From assembly GCF_003991875.1 (NCBI RefSeq), contig NZ_CP031423.1:124001-188000 (forward strand): a stretch of DNA of 64,000 bases, in the 5' to 3' direction. A model generated the notes under the pieces. That model was not told the DNA's origin. It ran no database searches and was given only the letters and a program-made list of their open reading frames with translations. The position numbers and the translations under genes were made by a program. The DNA is from Microbacterium lemovicicum. GTDB lineage: Bacteria > Actinomycetota > Actinomycetes > Actinomycetales > Microbacteriaceae. This document shows, one piece after another, positions 8,052 to 14,360 of this stretch (position 1 is the stretch's first letter; the number at the start of each line of letters is the position of its first letter).

Positions 8052-8971
8052 CACCACGCCTGCCCGTCCTCGACGGCGTTCACGGGGCTCTCGACCGGCC
8101 GCTGCTGCTCCGATGCGCCCGCCTCCACGGGAACGGATGCCGCGGCATCCACCACTGCCGGCTGACGCAGCACGGTGATGTCACCCGAGACGGAGTTGAT
8201 GCGCATGTCGGCGAAGGATCCGCTGAGCTCGCCGACGGAGCCGGCGAAGTTCGTGGTCGGACCGGTGCCCCTGCCCGACTGGACGACGCCGTCGATCTGC
8301 ACGCGGCCGCTGACGCTGCGCACGACGTAGTTCGCGGGGACGCCCTCGGACAGGCGGATCGTGGAGTCGCCGCTGACGGTGTTGAGGCCGACGACCTGGA
8401 TGTCGCCGTCCGAGTCGACGAGCATGCCGCCGGACACGGTGTCGATGGTGGCCTTGCGGACGGTGCCGGTGATCGCGACGTCTCCCGAGACGCTGTTCGC
8501 GTTGAGGGAGCCGATCACGTGCCGGGCGGAGACGTCGCCGGACACGGCGTTGACCGTGAGATCGCCGGTGAGGCCGTCGACGATGATGTCGCCGGACACG
8601 GTGTTGAGCTTGGCGTCGTTGCGGATGCCGGAGACCAGCGCGCTCGCGCTGACCACGCCCAGGGTGAGGGCGATGTCGCGCGGCACCGCGACGCTGATCT
8701 CGGCCTTCGGTCCGCCCGCGCCGAAGTTGCGGAAGACCTCGAGGAAGTTGTCCCAGCGCAGCTGCGGGTGGTCGATCTCCAGCTGGTCGCCGGTGGCCTC
8801 GATGCGGAGGTCCTTGACGGTGACGCCGTGGACCTCGATGCGGATGCCGGACTCGTCGTGGGCGACGACGTCGATCTGGCCGCCGACGAGACCGACCTTG
8901 AGGGCGCGGATGCCGTCGATGTCGATGATCCGGGTCTCGCCCGGGTGGATGAGCCACTTCTCGAGGGTCAT
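8051..8971 (-). CDS. DUF4097 family beta-helix protein
   Basis: A 306-residue protein whose centre is built of repeated SGD/VSG turns (LNTVSGDI, VNAVSGDV, ANSVSGDV, DTVSGGM, LNTVSGDS, VRSVSGRV, INSVSGDI), spaced about 18-25 residues apart. This is typical of DUF4097, thought to fold as a right-handed beta-helix like bactofilin/LiaG-type adhesin domains. There is no signal peptide or membrane helix. The start is ATG 8971 with AAGGAG ahead; the longer open frame runs through the promoter. It is the first gene of a two-gene operon with PadR, whose ATG overlaps this stop. The role is presumably in envelope stress; this is inferred from family context. Confidence 0.88.
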   Translation of the reverse strand: MTLEKWLIHPGETRIIDIDGIRALKVGLVGGQIDVVAHDESGIRIEVHGVTVKDLRIEATGDQLEIDHPQLRWDNFLEVFRNFGAGGPKAEISVAVPRDIALTLGVVSASALVSGIRNDAKLNTVSGDIIVDGLTGDLTVNAVSGDVSARHVIGSLNANSVSGDVAITGTVRKATIDTVSGGMLVDSDGDIQVVGLNTVSGDSTIRLSEGVPANYVVRSVSGRVQIDGVVQSGRGTGPTTNFAGSVGELSGSFADMRINSVSGDITVLRQPAVVDAAASVPVEAGASEQQRPVESPVNAVEDGQAW

Positions 8972-8992
8972 GGGGTGCTCCTTCGTGTCAGA

Positions 8993-9046
8993 CTCGAGAT
9001 ATATCGCGAGTAAGGACAGTAGACACGATATATCGCGTCTCGTCAA
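8993..9046 (-). promoter_or_regulatory. Promoter with two PadR-type operators for the DUF4097-padR operon
   Basis: Two 18-bp near-palindromes share the core GATATATC: CTCGAGATATATCGCGAG (8993-9010) and GACACGATATATCGCGTC (9022-9039), with cores 29 bp apart. On the minus strand TTGACG (9046 to 9041) and TACTGT (9021 to 9016) form a -35/-10 pair with a 19-base spacer (TCTACT gives 17). One operator lies in the spacer and one just downstream of the -10, an ideal layout for repression by PadR. Confidence 0.8.
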
Positions 9047-9076
9047 CACCTCTCGGAACTCTCTCAGATCGACGGC

Positions 9077-9107
9077 TTGACCTTGACGCAACGTCAAGCT
9101 CTAACGT
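9077..9107 (+). promoter_or_regulatory. MerR-type promoter with 19-bp spacer
   Basis: TTGACC (9077-9082) and TAACGT (9102-9107) are separated by exactly 19 bases, the overlong spacer typical of MerR-activated promoters. A palindrome, CTTGACGCAACGTCAAG (9082-9098), fills the spacer where a MerR dimer would bind. It reads into the MerR gene at 9135 and suggests autoregulation. Confidence 0.82.
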
Positions 9108-9134
9108 CGTCCTCACCGAGAGAGGAGGCGCGCG

Positions 9135-9905
9135 ATGGACTGGACGATCCAGGACGTGGCCCGGCTGACGGGCACGACGAGCCGCACGCTGCGTCACTAC
9201 GACGCGGTCGGGCTGCTCCCGCCGTCGAGTGTGGGGGCGAACGGCTACCGGCGCTACGACGAGGACGCCCTCGTTCGGCTGCAGCGCATCCTGCTGCTGC
9301 GGGAGCTCGGGCTCGGCCTGCCCCAGATAGCCGATGTGCTGGCGCGGGAGGTCTCGGAGGAGGACGCCCTGCGGGCGCACCTCGCCTGGCTGGAGCAGGA
9401 GCAGGAGCGCACCGCGCGGCTGGTCGCGTCGGTGCGCAGGACGATCGAAGCGAGATGGAGAGGAGCACCGCTCATGGCGGAGGACATGTTCGACGGATTC
9501 GACCACACCCGGTACGCGGACGAGGTGCGCGAGCGCTGGGGCGAGCGGGCGGTCGCCGTCGGCGACGCCTGGTGGACCGGGATGGACCCCGACGACCGTC
9601 GGGGCTTCCAGGCGCGGCTGCGCGCGATGGAGGCCGACTGGACCGCCGCGGCCGCTGCGGGGGAGGAGCCCGAGGGGGCGGTCGCCCAGGCGCTCGCCGC
9701 ACGGCACGTCGCCTGGCTGCGGACGGTCCCGGGGACGCCGCTGGTCGATGCGGACGGTGACGGCCGGGCCTATGTCATCGGTCTCGGCGAGCTGTACGTC
9801 GACGATCCGCGCTTCAGCGCGCGGTACGCGGTGTCGGACGGCGATCTGACGGGCGCACGGCTGGTGCGCGACGCGCTCCGGCTCCACGCCGAGACGAACC
9901 TCTAG
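9135..9905 (+). CDS. MerR family regulator with TipAS-like effector domain
   Basis: A 256-residue activator. Residues 1-70 form the MerR winged helix (WTIQDVARLTGTTSRTLRHYDAVGLLPPS, then GYRRYDEDALVRLQRILLLRELG), followed by a coiled-coil dimer helix near 75-105. Residues from about 115 (MAEDMFDGFDHTRYADEVRERWG) match the TipAS antibiotic-recognition domain, which in TipA binds thiopeptides and activates its own promoter. ATG 9135 follows GAGAGGAGG. The promoter directly upstream has the 19-bp spacer. No efflux gene adjoins it, so the gene may regulate mainly itself, since TipA-type proteins can also sequester the drug. It is divergent from DUF4097-padR. Confidence 0.92.
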   Translation: MDWTIQDVARLTGTTSRTLRHYDAVGLLPPSSVGANGYRRYDEDALVRLQRILLLRELGLGLPQIADVLAREVSEEDALRAHLAWLEQEQERTARLVASVRRTIEARWRGAPLMAEDMFDGFDHTRYADEVRERWGERAVAVGDAWWTGMDPDDRRGFQARLRAMEADWTAAAAAGEEPEGAVAQALAARHVAWLRTVPGTPLVDADGDGRAYVIGLGELYVDDPRFSARYAVSDGDLTGARLVRDALRLHAETNL

Positions 9906-9920
9906 CGGGTCGCTCGCGCA

Positions 9921-9969
9921 CGTCGGCCCCTGAGCAGTCGCGCGAAGGCGCAACCGTGCTCAGGGCCGA
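9921..9969. terminator. Inverted repeat between merR and the convergent reductase
   Basis: GTCGGCCCCTGAGCA (9921-9935) pairs with TGCTCAGGGCCGAC (9956-9969) with one bulged C. The loop holds a second small stem (GCGC-GAAG-GCGC). It sits 15 bases after the merR stop and 11 before the reductase stop, so it is a plausible two-way terminator, though without a T tract. Confidence 0.7.
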
Positions 9970-9980
9970 CGCGCCCGCCG

Positions 9981-10841
9981 TCAATCGGACATGAGCTCGC
10001 GCAGCTCCTCTTCGGTGAGCTCCAGGTCGGGTGCCTGTGCGGAGTCGCGGATGCTCTCCGGTCGAGAGGCCCCCGGGATGGGCACGACGATCGCCGCCAG
10101 GGCCAGCTCCCATGCCAGGGTGATCTGCTGCGGGCTCACCCCGCGCGCCTCGGCCACACGGGCGAAGGCGGCGTGGTTCTCCCCCAGCTCGCCGGCCTTC
10201 GAGATGCCGCCGAGAGGCGACCACGGCAGGAAGGCGATGCCGAGCGAGGCGCAGTGCTCGAGTTCGCCGAGACTCGAGCGGAAGGCCGGAGAGAACTGGT
10301 TCTGCACCGATGCGAGCCGACCACCCAGCACCTCGTTTGCCTCGTCGATCTGTGCGACGTCCGCGTTCGAGATCCCGGCCATCCGGATGACGCCTTCGTC
10401 GAGCAGGTCGCGGACGGCGCCCACCGACTCGGCATACGGCACTGAGGAGTCCGGACGGTGGAACTGGTACAGCCCGATGGCGTCCACCCCCAGCCGGCGT
10501 GCCGAGGCCTTCGCGGCCTCTTTCAGGTAATCGGGATGACCGTTGACCGTCCATGTCCCGTCGCCGGGACGCAGGTGTCCTCCCTTCGTCGCCACGAGCA
10601 CGTCGGCGGCGCCGGAGCCGTAGGAACGCAGCGCCTTGGCGATGAGCTCCTCGTTGTGGCCGACCTCGTCGGCGTGCAGGTGGTACGCGTCGGCGGTGTC
10701 GATGAGGGTGACACCGGCGTCGAGCGCGGCGTGGATGGTGGCGATCGAGCGATCCTCGTCGGGTCGGCCCTCGATCGACATCGGCATACCGCCGAGTCCG
10801 ATCGCGCTGACCTCGTGGGTGCCGATGATGCGTCGCTTCAT
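9981..10841 (-). CDS. Aldo/keto reductase
   Basis: A 286-residue cytosolic NADPH-dependent oxidoreductase of the AKR superfamily. The catalytic tetrad is visible: Asp and Tyr in LIDTADAYH, Lys in ATKGG, and His in GLYQFHRPD. The cofactor end shows VPIPGASRPESIRDS, close to the consensus IPG(A/T)xx. ATG 10841 follows AGGAAGGATCCCC, a usable ribosome binding site, and translation from it begins MKRRIIGTHEVSAIGLGG, the usual AKR first strand. It stands alone, convergent with the TipA-like regulator. The substrate is unknown. Confidence 0.92.
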   Translation of the reverse strand: MKRRIIGTHEVSAIGLGGMPMSIEGRPDEDRSIATIHAALDAGVTLIDTADAYHLHADEVGHNEELIAKALRSYGSGAADVLVATKGGHLRPGDGTWTVNGHPDYLKEAAKASARRLGVDAIGLYQFHRPDSSVPYAESVGAVRDLLDEGVIRMAGISNADVAQIDEANEVLGGRLASVQNQFSPAFRSSLGELEHCASLGIAFLPWSPLGGISKAGELGENHAAFARVAEARGVSPQQITLAWELALAAIVVPIPGASRPESIRDSAQAPDLELTEEELRELMSD

Positions 10842-10956
10842 GGGGATCCTTCCTGGGGTGATGAGGAGGAGACCCACTCTTCCTGCCGGCATCCGTTCGG
10901 GCACAGGGCTTGCGCGCGGCCCGCAGCCTCCTTGTGGCTCCGTCGCCTGACCCGGA

Positions 10957-11646
10957 TCACCCGATCGTGTTGACCGCCCGGGCGATCACGAGCAGGCCGA
11001 GGATGTAGGCGGACAGCGCCTGGGTGACCATGAGCAGCTTCGCGCGGTGCGTGAGCGGCATGGCGTCGGTGGCCGAGAAGGCGATGCCGTCACTGAGCGA
11101 CGAATAGAGGTAGTCGAAGAAGCGGGGCCGCCACTGCGTGCCCGCACCGTGGTCGTCGTCCTGCGGGAAGCGGAAGTCGGGTGGCTCGAGGTCCTCTGTC
11201 GAGCGGATGCCGCGGGCCACGGGCCCCCCGCGATCGATCTCCCAGAAGACGAGGCCGAACACGATGGCGTTCGTGGCCCACACCTGAAGGGCGGACAGCA
11301 GGATGAGACCCGCCCGGCTCGGGGGACTCGCGATCAGCTCGTAGATGAGCTGGACGAGGAGCACCTGATTGACGATGAGCAGCGTGATGGACAGGCCGAC
11401 CGACAGCACCCGCGACCACTGCTCCTCGCGGTTCAGGCGGTGCGGATTGAAGATGATCAGCGGCACGAGCGCCGCGAGGGCGAGGCCCACCGCCCCGTAC
11501 CGCAGCCACGGGTAGAACGCGCTCGGCAGCAGTGCCCAGAGCAGCAGGACGACCAGGACGGCGGCAGCCGGCGGCCAGCGGTGCTCGGGGAGGCGGGGTG
11601 CGCCACCCCCGGACGTCGACGTCTGCTGCGATCCGGCCTTCGACAT
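10957..11646 (-). CDS. Channel-like multi-pass membrane protein
   Basis: A 229-residue protein with about six membrane segments and a soluble loop rich in Asp, Arg and Pro between the last two pairs. The C-terminal portion (FDYLYSSLSDGIAFSATDAMPLTHRAKLLMVTQALSAYILGLLVIARAVN) resembles the pore-helix region of two-TM potassium channel domains, but the TVGYG selectivity filter is replaced by SATDAMP, so it is unlikely to be a potassium channel. ATG 11646 is preferred over an in-frame GTG 15 bases upstream. A very stable UUCG hairpin ends only 4 bases upstream, which could control its translation. Function is unknown. Confidence 0.75.
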   Translation of the reverse strand: MSKAGSQQTSTSGGGAPRLPEHRWPPAAAVLVVLLLWALLPSAFYPWLRYGAVGLALAALVPLIIFNPHRLNREEQWSRVLSVGLSITLLIVNQVLLVQLIYELIASPPSRAGLILLSALQVWATNAIVFGLVFWEIDRGGPVARGIRSTEDLEPPDFRFPQDDDHGAGTQWRPRFFDYLYSSLSDGIAFSATDAMPLTHRAKLLMVTQALSAYILGLLVIARAVNTIG

Positions 11647-11650
11647 GACG

Positions 11651-11679
11651 GAACCCCCCACCCGAAGGGTAGGGGGTTC
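11651..11679 (-). terminator. UUCG-capped hairpin between two membrane protein genes
   Basis: On the minus strand GAACCCCCTACCC and GGGTGGGGGGTTC form a 13-bp stem (one U-G wobble) closed by a C(UUCG)G tetraloop. It lies 15 bases after the stop of the 55-residue protein and 4 bases before ATG 11646. It can end transcription of the first gene or hide the ribosome binding site of the second; no T tract follows. Confidence 0.75.
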
Positions 11680-11694
11680 GGCCTGGTATTCGGT

Positions 11695-11862
11695 TCAGAC
11701 GCGGTTGCGTCCTCCGGTGATCACTCGGAAGAGGAAGACGATCAGCGCGATCACTCCCACGATGAGCGCCACCCACAGCAGCCACGAGAGCGCGCTGTTG
11801 AGGCCACCGAAGATCGCGAGGACAACGGCGATGACGATGATGATGATGAGGGCGAGGTTCAT
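11695..11862 (-). CDS. Small hydrophobic membrane protein
   Basis: A 55-residue protein, almost entirely hydrophobic: a run of Ile/Val from residue 4 (MNLALIIIIVIAVVLAIFGG), a short Gly-Asn-Ser turn, and a second helix (LLWVALIVGVIALIVFLFRV) ending in a basic tail (TGGRNRV). It is probably a two-helix hairpin in the cytoplasmic membrane. ATG 11862 has AAGGAG about 8 bases upstream. Such proteins are often induced by stress in actinobacteria, but nothing here shows its role. The gene downstream encodes a channel-like protein and is separated by the UUCG hairpin. Confidence 0.8.
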   Translation of the reverse strand: MNLALIIIIVIAVVLAIFGGLNSALSWLLWVALIVGVIALIVFLFRVITGGRNRV

Positions 11863-12130
11863 AGGAGGCTCCTTCTCCGTCGTTCGGTGCAGGGGGGTGT
11901 CTGCACACGGTGCCGCACAGGACACGCATTCACGCTCGCACGCGTGCACGTGGTGGGCGAGGGCCTTGCGAGCGGGGCTCTTCGGTGGTACCTGGGAGAA
12001 AGCTGAATGCGGCGTGAGGCCGATCGCCCCGGACGGCGGTGTCAAGCCCTCATCGCCTCGGAGGACGCGAGCCCTATCGTCAGGACGCGAGGGTCGCGCT
12101 CGGCGCGGCCGGCCGAAGAAGGAGGACGCG

Positions 12131-12400
12131 ATGCCGGACGGTCGTGGATCGAACAGCGTGAAGGACCCCGAGCTGTACGAGGCGCTGCGCGCGCAGGGGG
12201 ATTCGAAGGAGAAGGCGGCGCGCATCGCGAACGCCGCGGCGCGGGACGGGCGCAAGAGCGTCGGCCGGCGCGGGGGATCCTCGGGCGACTACGACGACTG
12301 GACCGTCGCACATCTGCGCGCGCGGGCCAAAGAGCTTGGGATCTCGGGCTATTCGGGGAAGCGCAAGGCCGAGCTCATCTCGATGCTGCGCGAGCACTGA
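12131..12400 (+). CDS. Rho-N/SAP-like domain protein
   Basis: An 89-residue basic protein. The C-terminal 40 residues (WTVAHLRARAKELGISGYSGKRKAELISMLREH) form a Rho termination-factor N-terminal (SAP-like) helix-extended-loop-helix motif that binds nucleic acid. The N-terminal half (MPDGRGSNSVKDPELYEALRAQGDSKEKAARIANAAAR) is a separate small helical domain common in actinobacterial homologues. AAGGAGG precedes ATG 12131 by 5 bases. The topoisomerase IB gene follows after 3 bases, so the two are co-transcribed; a role in DNA topology or chromatin is a fair inference. Confidence 0.9.
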   Translation: MPDGRGSNSVKDPELYEALRAQGDSKEKAARIANAAARDGRKSVGRRGGSSGDYDDWTVAHLRARAKELGISGYSGKRKAELISMLREH

Positions 12401-12403
12401 CGC

Positions 12404-13441
12404 ATGGCGAAGCTGCGTCGGGTCGTGCCGTTCGTCGACCCCGGGTACACCCGCGTCCGGGTCGGCGAGGGCCATCAGTTCGTGAACGCCCGCGGCAAGC
12501 GCGTGGGAGCGAAGGACGACGTGCGCATCCGAGCGCTGGTCATCCCGCCCGCTTGGACGGATGTCTGGATCAGCGCGCGCCCGGACGGCCACATCCAGGT
12601 CGTCGGAACGGATGCGGCCGGCCGCAAGCAGTACATGTACCACCCGACCTGGAGCGAGGACCGCGACAAGGGCAAGTTCGCCCGCGCGCTGGACCTCGCG
12701 GCATCCCTTCCCCGCGCCCGCGCCCGCGTCACGCAGGCGCTGCGCACCGAGGGACTGTCTCGGGAGCGTGTGCTGGGCGTCGCCTTCCGCCTGCTGGACC
12801 AGGCGGCTCCGCGGGTCGGATCGACCGCCTACCTGAAGGCCAACGGCAGCCGCGGGCTCACCACCCTCCAGCGTCGGGATGCGGAGGTCGACGGGTCGAC
12901 GGTGATCCTCTCGTTCCCCGCCAAGAGCGGGAAGCGTGCCCTCCTGCGCATCGACGATCCGCTGCTGGCGGAAGCGGTCGCAGAGTTGAAGGCCGGGCGG
13001 CCCACCGCTCCTCTCCTCGCCTACCGCCGCAAGCGGTCGCGCGTCGCGCTCAGCGCCGGCGACGTCAACGCGCATCTCCGCGCGCTGACGGGAGGCCCCT
13101 TCACCGCGAAGGACTTCCGCACCCTGCGGGGGACGGTGAGCGCCGCCGACGCGCTCGCCCGCATCGGCACGGTCGACACGAAGAAGGACCTCGCCCGCGC
13201 GGAGAAGCTGGCCGTCCGCGCCACCGCGGACGCGCTCGGCAACACCCCGAGCGTCGCCCGCGCCAGCTACATCGACCCGCGCGTGTTCACGGAGTACCGC
13301 AAGGGCAACGTGATGTCGCTGGAGGGCTCGCGCGACGCGGCCATCCGCGCGCTCATCCTCGGCGACGCCGCCGACCGTCCGGCGACGGCCGACGACCGCG
13401 CGCGGAGCCGCAGACGGCGGCGGAGTACCGTGAAGCGGTGA
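12404..13441 (+). CDS. DNA topoisomerase IB (poxvirus type)
   Basis: A 345-residue type IB topoisomerase, which relaxes supercoils through a 3'-phosphotyrosine intermediate. Features: N-terminal IPPAWTDVWI and GRKQYMYHP (DNA clamp), YLKANGSRGLTTLQ with a catalytic Arg, KDFRTLRGT with a second Arg, and the catalytic Tyr289 in ARASYIDPRVF. The usual KDFRTW is KDFRTL here. The last 20 residues are Arg-rich. The gene follows the Rho-N protein by 3 bases and overlaps the first Fluc gene by 4 bases (GTGA). Type IB enzymes are sporadic in bacteria and non-essential. Confidence 0.95.
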   Translation: MAKLRRVVPFVDPGYTRVRVGEGHQFVNARGKRVGAKDDVRIRALVIPPAWTDVWISARPDGHIQVVGTDAAGRKQYMYHPTWSEDRDKGKFARALDLAASLPRARARVTQALRTEGLSRERVLGVAFRLLDQAAPRVGSTAYLKANGSRGLTTLQRRDAEVDGSTVILSFPAKSGKRALLRIDDPLLAEAVAELKAGRPTAPLLAYRRKRSRVALSAGDVNAHLRALTGGPFTAKDFRTLRGTVSAADALARIGTVDTKKDLARAEKLAVRATADALGNTPSVARASYIDPRVFTEYRKGNVMSLEGSRDAAIRALILGDAADRPATADDRARSRRRRRSTVKR

Positions 13442-13884
13442 CGACCGCCCCGCCCGCCCCGCGTGTGGATCCGCGCATCCTCGGCTGGGTGGTGCTCGGC
13501 GGCGCGCTCGGCACCGCGGTGCGGGCCGCCCTCGTGTTCCCGTGGCAGACCGGGACGGACGACGCGACGCTCGCCGTGCCGCTCGTGACGCTCGTCGTCA
13601 ATCTCGTCGGCGCGTTCGCGCTCGGGCTCGTCGTCGGGGTCCTGGGGCCGCGGCATCCTTCCGCCCGCGCGTTCCTCGGGACCGGCGTGCTCGGCGGCTT
13701 CACGACCTACTCGGCGTTCGCCGTGCAGACCGTCACGGTGTCGTCGTGGTCGCTGTGGCTGTCGGTCGGGCTCGCGCTGGCGAGTGTCGCCGTGGGCTTC
13801 GCGCTGGCCGGTGTCGGCGTGCGGAGCGGCCGGCTCCTCGGCGCCCGTCGCGGTAAGGCCGACGAGCCGGAGGAGGCGGAGTGA
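13438..13884 (+). CDS. crcB: Fluoride efflux channel CrcB/Fluc, subunit 1
   Basis: A 148-residue four-helix membrane protein. Fluc motifs are VVNLVGAFALGLVVG (the channel Asn) and GTGVLGGFTTYSAFAVQ (the GGxTTxS central sodium and fluoride site). Gram-positive bacteria often need two different subunits to build the antiparallel dimer, which matches the second copy that follows. GTG 13438 overlaps the topoisomerase stop by 4 bases, yet TACCGT at 13426-13431 ends 6 bases before it, so an internal leaderless promoter within the topoisomerase gene may give independent expression. I found no fluoride riboswitch. Confidence 0.95.
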   Translation: MTTAPPAPRVDPRILGWVVLGGALGTAVRAALVFPWQTGTDDATLAVPLVTLVVNLVGAFALGLVVGVLGPRHPSARAFLGTGVLGGFTTYSAFAVQTVTVSSWSLWLSVGLALASVAVGFALAGVGVRSGRLLGARRGKADEPEEAE

Positions 13885-14252
13885 GCCCGCTGCTGCTGCT
13901 CGCGATCGGCGTGGCCGGCGGAGTGGGGGCGGGGCTGCGGTACCTCGTCGACACCGGCGTGCGACGCGTCGTGCCGCGCCGGTTCCCCTGGGGGATCCTG
14001 CTGGTCAACATCTCCGGCTCGTTCGCGCTGGGCGCCGTGACGGGCGCGGTCCTGTCGGCGGAGCTCACCGCGATCATCGGCACCGGATTCCTCGGCGGCT
14101 ACACCACGTTCTCGGCGGTCGCCGTCGAATCGTGGCTGCTGGGCGAGGAGCGCCGGGCCGGCCAGGCCTGGGGGAACCTCGTCGGAACGGCTCTCGCGTG
14201 CATCGCGGCGGCCGGGCTCGGCGCGCTCGTCGGTCGCGCGCTCACGGCCTGA
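13881..14252 (+). CDS. crcB: Fluoride efflux channel CrcB/Fluc, subunit 2
   Basis: A 123-residue four-helix membrane protein with LVNISGSFALGAVTG and GTGFLGGYTTFSAVAVE, the Fluc channel and sodium-site motifs. Its start GTG 13881 overlaps the stop of subunit 1 by 4 bases, so the two are translated together, as expected for a heterodimeric channel that exports fluoride from the cytoplasm. It differs enough from subunit 1 that this is an old duplication. Confidence 0.95.
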   Translation: MSPLLLLAIGVAGGVGAGLRYLVDTGVRRVVPRRFPWGILLVNISGSFALGAVTGAVLSAELTAIIGTGFLGGYTTFSAVAVESWLLGEERRAGQAWGNLVGTALACIAAAGLGALVGRALTA

Positions 14253-14283
14253 GCACAGCGGCCGACGCCCAGGGAGGCCGTGG

Positions 14284-14314
14284 GATACTGGCCACTCGAT
14301 ACATCCGCGTATCG
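14284..14314 (+). promoter_or_regulatory. Possible promoter and operator of the RND transporter gene
   Basis: GATACT (14284-14289) could be the -10. The inverted repeat CGATAC-N6-GTATCG (14297-14314) begins about where transcription would start, a typical repressor position. No regulator gene adjoins, so the binding protein is unknown; a TetR-type repressor is possible. Confidence 0.5.
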
Positions 14315-14360
14315 GATCGGCGGCTCGCCGCCGCCCTGCCGCAATCATCGAAGGTCGACC

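Noticed and set aside
13400..13440. Fluoride riboswitch expected before a crcB gene
   Set aside because: The region is coding for the topoisomerase end and lacks the conserved riboswitch pseudoknot; the gene uses a GTGA overlap and a possible leaderless promoter.
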